Below the pieces are notes generated by a model. That model did not search any database. It was given only the letters and a program-made list of their open reading frames with translations, and was not told the origin of the DNA. Below are positions 1-7,263 of a stretch of DNA of 13,635 nucleotides, in pieces. The position numbers and the translations under genes were made by a program. Positions within the stretch are counted from its first letter, which is position 1, and every line of letters begins with the position of its first letter. The DNA comes from SIAJ01 sp036266155 (GTDB lineage Bacteria; Planctomycetota; Planctomycetia; Gemmatales; Gemmataceae). The stretch is taken from the NCBI GenBank assembly GCA_036266155.1, contig DATANR010000207.1:1-13635 (forward strand), read 5' to 3'.

Positions 1-2
1 CG

Positions 3-395
3 TCCACCTGGCGGCACTTCCTGCCGCGCCAATTCGGCTATGAAGGCGCGGTGCCGATGAAGTTGGAAGACCTGACGATGGACCACCCGCAAATCGCCTT
101 CCGCAAGCAGCACCTGGGCCGTTATCTCGCGAACCTGGTCACCAAGCCGTACGACGGCAAGATGCTCACATACCTCGACATGGTCGGCCAGATTCACACG
201 CCCAAGGCCGGCAGCAAAGAGATCAACGTCCCGCTCGTGCAGATGAACGCCTTGATGGGTTTCGTGTCCGACGCGTTGATCAACACGATCGTTGGGCTGC
301 ATCTTCCGCGCGAGACGGAAGTCAAAACCTTGCGTGCGTTTAACAAGTTGCTGTGGTTGCAGAACGATTTGATTACCCGCCATTGCGCCGCGTGA
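3..395 (+). CDS. Protoglobin-family haem protein, 5'-truncated by the window edge
   Basis: The reading frame is already open at base 3 and ends in TGA at 393-395, so the start codon lies upstream of the window; about 130 residues are visible. The GTG at 51 is an internal Val, since sensible family-like sequence (WRHFLPRQFGYEG) precedes it. The segment with the IH at 192-197, followed by a helix starting VPLVQMNALMGF, resembles the F-helix and following region of protoglobins and globin-coupled sensors, where a His at this place is the proximal haem ligand. The C-terminus ends in WLQNDLITRH, with no attached signalling domain, so this is a single-domain globin. Such proteins bind O2, CO or NO in the cytoplasm; the physiological role in planctomycetes is unknown. 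It is followed after 32 bp by a haem c protein in the same direction. The family call is from remembered sequence similarity, and the missing N-terminus prevents checking the distal pocket. Confidence 0.75.
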   Translation, partial: STWRHFLPRQFGYEGAVPMKLEDLTMDHPQIAFRKQHLGRYLANLVTKPYDGKMLTYLDMVGQIHTPKAGSKEINVPLVQMNALMGFVSDALINTIVGLHLPRETEVKTLRAFNKLLWLQNDLITRHCAA

Positions 396-403
396 GCGCG
401 CTA

Positions 404-417
404 CGCCGCAAGCGGCG
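404..417. other. Small GC hairpin between protoglobin and haem c gene
   Basis: CGCCG (404-408) and CGGCG (413-417) are complementary around a CAAG loop, in the 32-bp gap between the stop at 395 and the ATG at 428. The stem is only 5 bp and no T-run follows, so it is unlikely to terminate transcription. It may just be GC-rich chance. Confidence 0.2.
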
Positions 418-427
418 GTCGATTACC

Positions 428-1708
428 ATGAATACCTTCCACATTGCACCGATTGCACTTGTTCTCGCGGCCGTCGCGCGGGCGGACGACTTCGATCGTC
501 CGCCCATCGACTATGAAACCGCGACGCCGCACAACGTCGTCACGCAATTGCAGCAACGGATCGATGCCGGCCAGGTCAAGGTCCCGTTCGTCGACGAGTT
601 TGGTTATCTGCCGGCGGTGCTCAAAGAGTTGAATCTTCCACGGTCGTCGCAGATGCTCGTCTTCTCGAAGACGAGCCTGCAGCGTGACCGCATTTCGCCG
701 CGCACGCCGCGGGCCTTGTATTTCAACGATGATGTTTACGTCGGCTTCTGCCGGCTCGGCAACGTGATGGAAGTGTCTGTCGCCGACCCGGAATTGGGGG
801 CGGTCTTTTACACGCTTCGTCAGGAGCCAGCTGACAAGCCGCGCTTCCAGCGCCAGACCGATCACTGTCTGATTTGCCACACCTCGCGTCAGCAAGGGAT
901 TCCGGCCCACACCGTGCGCTCGATCTATCCCGATCGCGATGGCAATCCGATCCTTTCGAGCGGCTCGTTCCGCATCGACCATTCGAGTCCGCTGAAGGAT
1001 CGCTGGGGCGGGTGGTATGTGACTGGCGCGCACGGCAGCCAGACGCATCTTGGCAATTTCATTCTGCCGAACCGCAACAGCTCCCCCGATGGCCTGCGGA
1101 ACGATGCCGGCCTCAACGTCACCGATCTGAAGGGCCGTGTCGATACCGGCATGTACTTGACGCCGCACAGCGACATCGTCGCTTTGATGGTGCTGGAACA
1201 TCAAACAGAGATGCACAATCGCATCACCGCCGCCAACTTTCAGACGAAGGTCGCTCATCGCGATGCCGATGTGATCAACGAACTGGACAATGCCCCGAAG
1301 GGCCGGCTGACCGAGGGCACGTCGCGGCGCATCGATGGGGTCGCCGACCAGCTCGTGAAGTACATGCTCTTTTCTGAGGAGGCCCGACTGACGGAGCCGG
1401 TGAAGGGCACGAGCGCCTTCGCGGACGAGTTCGCCAAACGCGGGCCATTTGACAAGAAGGGCCGATCGCTACGCCAGTTCGATCTCTCGACGCGAATCTT
1501 CAAGTATCCGTGCAGCTACCTGATCTATTCGGCGGCGTTCGACGGCCTGCCGGCCAGCGTGAAGGAGCGGATATATCAGCGACTATGGGACGTGTTGACC
1601 GGCAAGGATACGAGCAAGGAGTTTGCCCACCTGTCCGCCGCGGACCGATTGGCAATCAAGGAGATCCTGATCGACACGAAGCCGGGGCTGCCGAGCTATT
1701 GGAAGTGA
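428..1708 (+). CDS. Exported monohaem c-type cytochrome-like protein of unknown function
   Basis: The protein has 426 aa. The ATG at 428 is chosen because it opens a short hydrophobic leader (residues about 5-18) ending AVARA-DD, a plausible Sec cleavage site near residue 19. An upstream in-frame GTG at 353 would overlap the protoglobin gene and bury this leader. One CLICH motif at residues 147-151 is a CxxCH covalent haem c site, implying periplasmic maturation. It sits mid-protein, not in the usual position near the start of a small cytochrome domain. Around it are long, well-ordered segments (ALYFNDDVYVGF at 97-108; DRWGGWYVTGAHGSQTHLGN at 191-210) that look like a dedicated conserved domain. 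I recall similar uncharacterised proteins in planctomycetes but cannot name a family. The gene follows the protoglobin gene by 32 bp and is probably cotranscribed. The ribosome site upstream is weak. Function, redox partner and sixth haem ligand are unknown. Confidence 0.8.
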   Translation: MNTFHIAPIALVLAAVARADDFDRPPIDYETATPHNVVTQLQQRIDAGQVKVPFVDEFGYLPAVLKELNLPRSSQMLVFSKTSLQRDRISPRTPRALYFNDDVYVGFCRLGNVMEVSVADPELGAVFYTLRQEPADKPRFQRQTDHCLICHTSRQQGIPAHTVRSIYPDRDGNPILSSGSFRIDHSSPLKDRWGGWYVTGAHGSQTHLGNFILPNRNSSPDGLRNDAGLNVTDLKGRVDTGMYLTPHSDIVALMVLEHQTEMHNRITAANFQTKVAHRDADVINELDNAPKGRLTEGTSRRIDGVADQLVKYMLFSEEARLTEPVKGTSAFADEFAKRGPFDKKGRSLRQFDLSTRIFKYPCSYLIYSAAFDGLPASVKERIYQRLWDVLTGKDTSKEFAHLSAADRLAIKEILIDTKPGLPSYWK

Positions 1709-1779
1709 GGCTCCGAATACAGACACCGGCACCGCTGGCCCAACTAAAGCCCGCTCTGAGGCCTCCGGATTTGTCGGGA
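1709..1779. other. Convergent intergenic gap, no clear terminator
   Basis: These 71 bp lie between the stop of the plus-strand haem c gene and the stop of the minus-strand DUF1501 gene. I see only an 8-bp palindrome (GAGGCCTC, 1758-1765) and no stem followed by a T-run on either strand, so termination here is not explained by an obvious intrinsic signal. Confidence 0.4.
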
Positions 1780-3219
1780 TTACCGCAGGATGTCGGCAAC
1801 GACTCGTCCGTCATGGCCGTCGAGCAGGCTCAGTTCCTGGTTGTTGCGGGCGTAGACGAGCTTCTTCGCATCGAGCCCGAAGAGGTAGAGCAACGTCGCG
1901 TGGAAGTCGTGCTGCGAGACTTTCTTTTCGACGGCGTGGTGGCCGAACTCGTCGGTGACGCCGTGGATGTGCCCGCCCTTCACGCCGCCGCCGGCGAGCC
2001 ACCAGGTGAAGCCGTAGGTGTTGTGGTCTCGTCCGACCTTGGCCGGGCCGGCGTCGTTCTGGATCACGGGCAACCGGCCCATTTCGCCGCCCCAACCGAC
2101 GAGCGTCGTGTCGAGCAGGCCGCGTTGCTTCAAGTCGCGGACCAGGGCCGCGGCCGGCTTGTCCGTCTTCTTGCACGAGGCCGGCAGCGATGTGCGGATC
2201 GAACCGTGGTGATCCCAGAACTGGTTGCTCGTGAACACCTGCACGAAGCGCACACCGCGTTCGACGAGCCGGCGTGCGATCAGACAGCGTGCTCCGTAGT
2301 CGGCCGTCGCCGGCTCGTTGAGGCCGTACATGTCCTTGATGGCCTCGGTCTCGCGCGTCAGATCGAACGCCTCGCGGGCCGATGACTGCATCTGTGCCGC
2401 GAGGCCGTAGCTCGCGATGCGTGCTGCCAAATCCAATTCGCCCGGCCGCTTCGCCAGGTGCTCGCGATTCAACTCACCTAAATATTCGAGCAGGTTCTCC
2501 TGCGGCTTGCCCTTCAAGTACGGCGGTGGATCGAGGTTCGGGATGCGTGGCTCGCGTGGCCGGGCGACCGTGCCCTGGAAGATGGACGGCAGCCAGCCGT
2601 TCGACCAGTGCTCGGTCGTGCTGACAGGCAGGCTCACGGGATCGGGCAGGGCGACGAACGCCGGCAGGTTCTGTGCTTCGGCGCCGAGACCGTAGCAGAC
2701 CCAACTCCCAAGCACCGGATGCCCGCTGACGATCCGGCCCGTGTTCAGCGCGTGGATCGATTGCACGTGATTATTCACGTCCGTATGCATCGACCGGATC
2801 ACGCAAATGTCGTCGATCACGCGGGCCGTGTGCGGCAGCAATTCCGACACGTCGATGCCGGACTGGCCATGCTTCGCGAATTTCCACGGCGAGCCGAGCA
2901 CGGTCGAGCTAGCCTGAGCGGCATTGTCGTACTTGACCTGGCCGGGGAACGGCTTGCCGTCGAGCTTCGTGAGGGCCGGCTTCGGATCAAAGAGGTCCAT
3001 GTGGCTCGGGCCGCCCTGCATGAACAGGGAGATCATGGCCGTCGCGCGCGGCTGGAAGTCCGGCTTCTTCGGCTTGAGATCGAAGTGCCGATCCAGTTCC
3101 GGCTTCTTCGGCTCCGCGAGCAGCCGATCGCGATTGAGCAGCCAGGCGAGCGCAACAGTGCCGACGCCGAAGGTGCCGGCGTGGAGGGCGTCGCGACGAG
3201 ACATCGAAGGGAAGCGCAT
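1780..3219 (-). CDS. DUF1501 domain-containing protein with Tat-like signal
   Basis: The protein has 479 aa from the ATG at 3219. The start is uncertain: ATG codons at 3234 (overlapping the upstream stop by 11 bp), 3219 and 3204 are all in frame. 3219 leaves a 4-bp gap after the upstream gene and gives MRFPSMSRRDALHAG, a twin-arginine-like SRRD (7-10) and a hydrophobic stretch (about 15-28). Family motifs follow: GGPSHMDLFDPKP (69-81), WDHHG (335-339), GWGGEMGR (375-382), GRDHN (396-400) and DFHATLLYLFGLD (438-450). DUF1501 (PF07394) belongs to the alkaline-phosphatase/sulfatase-like superfamily, and the His/Asp-rich motifs are consistent with metal binding, but no member's reaction is established as far as I know. 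Length is normal for the family. It lies directly downstream of the PSCyt1/DUF1553 gene in what is surely one operon, the standard planctomycete pairing. Residues 36-54 hold a duplicated PKKP segment. Confidence 0.93.
   Translation of the reverse strand: MRFPSMSRRDALHAGTFGVGTVALAWLLNRDRLLAEPKKPELDRHFDLKPKKPDFQPRATAMISLFMQGGPSHMDLFDPKPALTKLDGKPFPGQVKYDNAAQASSTVLGSPWKFAKHGQSGIDVSELLPHTARVIDDICVIRSMHTDVNNHVQSIHALNTGRIVSGHPVLGSWVCYGLGAEAQNLPAFVALPDPVSLPVSTTEHWSNGWLPSIFQGTVARPREPRIPNLDPPPYLKGKPQENLLEYLGELNREHLAKRPGELDLAARIASYGLAAQMQSSAREAFDLTRETEAIKDMYGLNEPATADYGARCLIARRLVERGVRFVQVFTSNQFWDHHGSIRTSLPASCKKTDKPAAALVRDLKQRGLLDTTLVGWGGEMGRLPVIQNDAGPAKVGRDHNTYGFTWWLAGGGVKGGHIHGVTDEFGHHAVEKKVSQHDFHATLLYLFGLDAKKLVYARNNQELSLLDGHDGRVVADILR
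3059..3113. repeat. 16-bp direct repeat inside the DUF1501 gene
   Basis: The sequence TCCGGCTTCTTCGGCT occurs at 3059-3074 and again at 3098-3113, exactly 39 bp apart. In the encoded protein it gives two PKKP motifs 13 residues apart (residues 37-40 and 50-53) in the linker just after the signal sequence. It looks like a small in-frame duplication or a selected charged linker. It is not a mobile element. Confidence 0.6.
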
Positions 3220-3223
3220 ACGG

Positions 3224-5866
3224 TCAATCCACATACAGAAACCGATTGCTCATCATCAACGCCTGACAAAACGCGGCCAGCGCTCGGTCGGCGGCACTCG
3301 GTGGCATGGCCGTCGGCTCAGCGGGGCCCTTCTTCACCTTGGTCGGCGCGGCAGCATGCGGCGCTGCCGCGACCGCGGGCATCGCTTCGAGTGCTTTCGT
3401 TTGAGCCTCGACAAACTTCACCGCTCGATCTACTTCGGCCGGCTCCGGTCGCACGCCACAGGCCAGTTGCCATCCCCGGACAACTCTTGCTTTCAGGTCT
3501 GTGCCGGCCTCGGCCTTCACTCGATCAGCGAAATGCACTGCCTCGGCCAACGTGAACTCGTTGTTCATCATGAGCAGCGCCTGTGGTGTCGCCGTCGAGG
3601 ATTTGCGGGCCTCGCAATTGGGTTCGACTGTTGCCCAGTCGAACACGTCCAACACGGCGAGCGGCTTCGTTCGGCGGACTTGCACGTAAATGCTCCGCCG
3701 CGACTCTTCGCCCGCCGGGACCGATTCGTCGCCGAGCTTGTAACCGGCCCCATCGCGGTTCGCTTTGCCGATCACCGCAAGGCCGGCGTCGTCGTCCATC
3801 ACCGACACCGGGGGGCCGAACGGCTTGAGGTTCAACTTACCGCTGACCGCCAGAGTCGCGTCGCGAATTGCCTCGGCGTCAAGTCGATGAATGGAGAAGC
3901 GGCCAAGCAACCGATTGTCCGGATCGGGATCGTACTTTGGATCGCGAACGGACGATTGTCGGAATGCGGTTGACGTCACAATCAGTCGATGCAGATGCTT
4001 GAGGCTCCAGCCCGATTGAACGAATTCGCTGGCGAGCCAATCGAGCAGGTCCTGATGCGTCGGTCGTTCGCCGAGCCGGCCAAAGTCGCCGGGCGTGCCC
4101 ACGAGTCCGCGGCCAAAATGCTCCATCCAGATGCGATTGGCGATCACGCGGGCCGTCAGTGGATGGTGTGGATCGGTCAGCCAATTCGCAAGCGCCAGGC
4201 GTCGGCCCGACGATCCGCCAGCAACCTTCGCTTCCGGAAGCGGCAGCACATCATCGAGAACCGCGAGCCCGCCGGGTGCGACGATCTGCTTCGCCTGATC
4301 CGGATCGCCGCGATGATGTAGCTTGGTGACCGGCACCTGCCCCGGCGTCTCGGTCAGTGCTCGGACGAACTCCTCGACCGGCTTTTTCGCCCGCACAGCC
4401 GTGGCTGCTTCGGCCATCTTCTTCAACTCGTCGGCCGCCTTCGAATCGTAAAGGTACAGCGAACCGGCCGACACATTCAGACTCGGGTGCTGCTGCATCA
4501 GCTTCTTTTGCTCGGCCGTTCGTTTCGCTTCCGGCGCCTTGCGAGCAGTCCTGGCCGGGTCACGCATCGGCTCCGGCAGCTTCATCACTTCCTTTTCAAA
4601 CGTCTGGTCAATGAACTCCTGCTGCTTGGCGAGCCGATCCTTGTCGATCTTCGCTGCGTCGGCCTCGACGGCTGCGGCAGCTTGGCGATCTGCGTCGGTG
4701 TACAGCGAGACTTGGCGCGCACCGGGCGGCTTCCAATTGACGGGGTCGTAGCCCGGCTCCAGGATCGCTCGCAGACGATAGAAGTCAGTTTGCGGCACCG
4801 GGTCGTAGCGATGATTGTGGCACTGGGCGCAGCCGACCGTGACGCCGAGGAAGGCACTGGCGACGATCTTCACCGTGTCGGTGACGACTTGATTGCGCGT
4901 CAGCTTCGGGTCCGCACCCGGCGCTCCGCTGCCATCGGGGGCCATGCGAAGGAAGCCGGTCGCGATCAACCTTTCGATAGTCTCCGGGTCGGCTACGTTC
5001 CACGGCCGCGGGGCCAGCTCATCGCCGGCGAGTTGTTCGCGGATGAACTGATCGAACGGCTTGTCACGGTTCAGCGAGCGAATCACGTAGTCGCGATACT
5101 TCCACGCCGTCGCACGCACCGGGTCGTCCGGCGAGCCGCCCTCGGAGTCGGCATAGCCGGCAACGTCGAGCCAGTGCCGGGCCCAGCGTTCGCCATATTG
5201 CTGCGTCGCAAGCAGGCGATCGACGAGCTTCGCGTAAGCCCGCGAGTCCGGGTCCGCGACAAACGTCTCAACTTCGTTGGGCGTCGGCGGCAGGCCGGTG
5301 AGATCGAAGGTCACGCGTCGAATCAACGTCGCCCGATCGGCGTCCGCGGAAAAGCTCAGGTGCTTCTCCCGTAACTTCACTTGCAGGAACGCGTCAATCG
5401 GCGTGCGCACACGTTGATCACCCACCGGCACCGCGGGTCGCTTGATTGGCTGAAACACCCAGAACTGGCGATCGGCCGCCGAAATCTGAAACCCGGCCGC
5501 GAGCGTGGCGGGCTCATCGGTTTCGACCTTCGCCCCAGTTGCAATCCATTGTTGCAACAAATCGATCTGTGCCGGCGTCAACTTCTTCTTGCCCGGCGGC
5601 ATGTCGCCGGCTCGGACTTTCTCCATTAGTAGACTCGCGTCCGCCTTTCCGGGCACGATCGCCGGGCCGGACTTGCCGCCCGTGACCACGAACCGCCGCA
5701 ACCGCAGATCGAGCCCCGCCTTTGGCTTCTCGGCCTCGCCGTGGCACTCGGTGCAATAAGTCTGAAACAACGGGCGCACGTGCGCATTGAACGTCGGCGG
5801 GTCGGCCGCCAACGTCGACGCGGCGACGAACGCAACGAGAGCGGTGGCGGAGAGATTCCAGCGCAT
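3224..5866 (-). CDS. PSD1 / planctomycete cytochrome c protein (PSCyt1-DUF1549-DUF1553)
   Basis: The protein has 880 aa. It starts with a Sec-type leader (residues 1-21, cleavage near TLAA-DPP). A planctomycete-type cytochrome c domain (PF07635) follows, with CTECH at 38-42 and the typical segments GLDLR (51-55) and MPPGKKKL (89-96). DUF1549 (PF07583) covers about 154-372 and carries a second CxxCH, CAQCHNHRYDP (346-356). DUF1553 (PF07587) covers about 555-815, with motifs such as LANWLTDPHHPLTARVIANR (558-577), FGRLGERPTHQDLLDWLASE (595-614) and the later TPQALLMMNNEF (760-771). Residues about 826-857 are an Ala/Pro/Lys-rich insert before a normal C-terminus (MSNRFLYVD). These proteins are exported, haem-binding by motif, and of unknown activity; they are found in large numbers in planctomycetes, usually next to DUF1501. 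Here the stop at 3224 lies 4 bp before the likely DUF1501 start. A putative promoter lies at 5917-5945. The ribosome site is weak. Confidence 0.95.
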   Translation of the reverse strand: MRWNLSATALVAFVAASTLAADPPTFNAHVRPLFQTYCTECHGEAEKPKAGLDLRLRRFVVTGGKSGPAIVPGKADASLLMEKVRAGDMPPGKKKLTPAQIDLLQQWIATGAKVETDEPATLAAGFQISAADRQFWVFQPIKRPAVPVGDQRVRTPIDAFLQVKLREKHLSFSADADRATLIRRVTFDLTGLPPTPNEVETFVADPDSRAYAKLVDRLLATQQYGERWARHWLDVAGYADSEGGSPDDPVRATAWKYRDYVIRSLNRDKPFDQFIREQLAGDELAPRPWNVADPETIERLIATGFLRMAPDGSGAPGADPKLTRNQVVTDTVKIVASAFLGVTVGCAQCHNHRYDPVPQTDFYRLRAILEPGYDPVNWKPPGARQVSLYTDADRQAAAAVEADAAKIDKDRLAKQQEFIDQTFEKEVMKLPEPMRDPARTARKAPEAKRTAEQKKLMQQHPSLNVSAGSLYLYDSKAADELKKMAEAATAVRAKKPVEEFVRALTETPGQVPVTKLHHRGDPDQAKQIVAPGGLAVLDDVLPLPEAKVAGGSSGRRLALANWLTDPHHPLTARVIANRIWMEHFGRGLVGTPGDFGRLGERPTHQDLLDWLASEFVQSGWSLKHLHRLIVTSTAFRQSSVRDPKYDPDPDNRLLGRFSIHRLDAEAIRDATLAVSGKLNLKPFGPPVSVMDDDAGLAVIGKANRDGAGYKLGDESVPAGEESRRSIYVQVRRTKPLAVLDVFDWATVEPNCEARKSSTATPQALLMMNNEFTLAEAVHFADRVKAEAGTDLKARVVRGWQLACGVRPEPAEVDRAVKFVEAQTKALEAMPAVAAAPHAAAPTKVKKGPAEPTAMPPSAADRALAAFCQALMMSNRFLYVD

Positions 5867-5916
5867 GCGAAATTTGATCCGGCGGCGGGAGGCGAAGCGG
5901 TCAGGCAGGTAGGGCC

Positions 5917-5945
5917 ATTATGCTTGGCACGCCGGATTTGTGCAA
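5917..5945 (-). promoter_or_regulatory. Putative sigma70-type promoter of the DUF1553-DUF1501 operon
   Basis: On the minus strand, TTGCAC (5940-5945) and CATAAT (5917-5922) are separated by exactly 17 bp. The -10 box matches the consensus at five of six positions and the -35 box at its first three. Transcription would begin near 5910, leaving a leader of about 45 nt to the ATG at 5866. It lies in the 100-bp gap after the HAD gene, the right place for an operon promoter. This is prediction from sequence only. Confidence 0.45.
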
Positions 5946-5966
5946 GGAATATCGCGCTCCTTCGGC

Positions 5967-6812
5967 CTACGAGACGGCCGCCAGTCGGCGTTTGACCGAT
6001 CGCGGCGTCGGCGGCAAGTCCCACGTCGATTGCCAGTCAATCTGATCCATCATGTCCGCGAACTCGGCCAGCGACGCGACCACGAGGTCCGGCCGATAGG
6101 CGTATCTCTCCAGGTCTTCGCGTCGGGTGCCGCCCGTGAGCACGAGCACCGTGCGGAAGCCGAGTTGCACGCCGCCGAGAATGTCCGTTTCCATTGTGTC
6201 GCCGATCATCGTTGTTTCGGCCGTCGCGAGCCCAAGTTCCTTGCGGGCCGCGCGCATCATCACCGGGCTCGGCTTGCCGACGCTGAACGCCTTGACGCCG
6301 GTCGCCGCTTCGAGCATCGCGACCATCGCCCCGCAGCCGGGCCGCACGCCGCCGTTCTGCGTTGGACAACTCGGATCGAGATTGGTCGCCACCAATTTCG
6401 CCCCGCCGAGGATCATGCGCACAGCCGCTTCGACCAGTTCCAAATTGAACGTGCGTCCCTCACCGACGACGACGTAATCCGGATCGTGATCGACGACGGC
6501 GTACCCATTCTGGTGCAAAGCCGTGAGCAGGCCGCCTTCGCCAATGACGAACGCGGTGCCGCCGGGCTTCTGGGCAGCGAGGAAGCGCGCCGTGGCGATG
6601 GCACACGTGAAAACGTGCTCGTCGTCGACGTCCACGCCCATGCGCGCGAGTTTGGCCGCGACATCGCGACGCGTGCGCTGACTGTTATTGGTCAGGAACC
6701 GGAATGGAATGTCGCGCTCACGCAACTCCCGGATGAACCGATCAGCGCCGGGGATCAACTCCGAGCCGCGATAGAGAACTCCGTCCATGTCGATCAGATA
6801 ACCGTGCTTCAC
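5967..6812 (-). CDS. HAD-IIA (NagD-like) sugar/nucleotide phosphatase
   Basis: The protein has 281 aa. It starts with GTG at 6812, supported by GAGG seven bases upstream and by the catalytic motif falling at the normal distance from the N-terminus. HAD motif I is DMDGVLY (Asp8 nucleophile, Asp10 acid/base), motif II is FLTNNS (39-44), motif III is the Lys of VGKPSP (Lys180), and motif IV is GDTMETD (Asp205, Asp210). The cap region between motifs II and III (about 70-170) contains TNLDPSCPTQNG and RPGCGAM, typical of the class IIA cap found in NagD, PLP phosphatase and phosphoglycolate phosphatase relatives. It is a cytoplasmic Mg2+-dependent phosphatase; the exact substrate cannot be read from the sequence, and phosphoglycolate, UMP/GMP or sugar phosphates are all possible. 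It stands alone: 100 bp separate it from the DUF1553 gene and 451 bp from the next gene upstream. No clear terminator was seen. Confidence 0.92.
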   Translation of the reverse strand: MKHGYLIDMDGVLYRGSELIPGADRFIRELRERDIPFRFLTNNSQRTRRDVAAKLARMGVDVDDEHVFTCAIATARFLAAQKPGGTAFVIGEGGLLTALHQNGYAVVDHDPDYVVVGEGRTFNLELVEAAVRMILGGAKLVATNLDPSCPTQNGGVRPGCGAMVAMLEAATGVKAFSVGKPSPVMMRAARKELGLATAETTMIGDTMETDILGGVQLGFRTVLVLTGGTRREDLERYAYRPDLVVASLAEFADMMDQIDWQSTWDLPPTPRSVKRRLAAVS

Positions 6813-7263
6813 GCAAGAACCTCATGGGTGAAAGCGGTGGGCCGCCGCCAAGTAGCGGCGTGCTACATCGCAGAGCGCGTGCCAAGGCCGAAATCCGGAT
6901 CCGTTGCTCGGCGCAAGTTGTTGGAATGACTGGAGATGCTTACCAATGCGTGCAGCAGGTTGTCTGCGGACTCGCAAGGACGGGGGGCACGGAGTGCTCG
7001 CCAATCGCGCGGTCCAAATGGGTACGATGCCAAGGGCCGGGATTCGTTTCACTATGCCGAAACGATACGTTCGCGACGCACACACCCCCCTGAACGTATT
7101 TCTCATAATTCGGCCGCACGACCACGTCGGCCACAAAGGCTTTATCCAGCCTTCCTTATGCCGATGTCATGGCACGGGGTCGGTTGGCGTGCCGCCCGAA
7201 CAATACGCAACCGCGAACGAAACAGTGCTTTCACATCTGAATGCCGAACGGCCGGCACGCCTG
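6813..7263. other. 451-bp intergenic region without a convincing gene
   Basis: Small open frames exist on both strands (for example a GTG-started minus-strand frame at 6940-7134), but none has a recognisable motif. The minus-strand frame has only a distant AAGGAAGG. The plus-strand frame running through to 7422 is mostly the mirror of the oxidoreductase gene. Structures seen are: a small 6-bp stem at 7136-7153 (AAGGCT/AGCCTT); a 9-bp inverted repeat pairing 7186-7194 with 7253-7261, just past the oxidoreductase stop; overlapping small stems at 6843-6866; and the sigma54-like site at 6870-6884. The region probably holds the 3' end of the oxidoreductase transcript and the promoter of the HAD gene. 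A degraded gene or small RNA cannot be excluded. Confidence 0.45.
6870..6884 (-). promoter_or_regulatory. Possible sigma54 (-24/-12) promoter upstream of the HAD gene
   Basis: On the minus strand the bases TGGCACGCGCTCTGC match the sigma54 pattern TGGCACR-N4-TTGC, with GG and GC at the required spacing; one T of the -12 element is C, and the base after it is G. Transcription would start near 6858, about 45 nt before the GTG start at 6812. Single matches of this kind arise by chance in GC-rich DNA, and no activator gene is nearby, so support is weak. Confidence 0.22.

Noticed and set aside
353..427. Upstream GTG extension of the haem c gene
   Set aside because: It would overlap the protoglobin gene and place 25 charged residues before an evident signal peptide starting at 428.
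401..1258. Long minus-strand open frame of 285 codons opposite the haem c gene
   Set aside because: The plus-strand frame carries a signal peptide, CxxCH and ordered motifs, whereas the reverse frame is Arg-rich with no motif, as expected from GC-rich mirror frames.
1758..1765. GAGGCCTC palindrome in the convergent gap
   Set aside because: It is too short, with no loop and no T-run, and expected by chance in GC-rich DNA.
1510..2385. Plus-strand open frame spanning the end of the haem c gene and the DUF1501 gene
   Set aside because: It crosses two genes with clear family motifs and shows no domain of its own.
3220..3234. ATG at 3234 as DUF1501 start (11-bp overlap with the upstream gene)
   Set aside because: It is possible, but the ATG at 3219 puts the Tat-like motif at a more usual distance. 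Experiment or homologue alignment would decide.
6940..7134. 64-codon minus-strand frame starting with GTG
   Set aside because: The only purine-rich site is too far upstream (about 17 bases), the C-terminal half is not protein-like, and no motif is recognised.
7170..7188. Second sigma54-like sequence (TGGCACGGGGTCGGTTGGC) on the plus strand
   Set aside because: The spacing between the -24 and -12 parts is wrong by about three bases, and no plus-strand gene follows.
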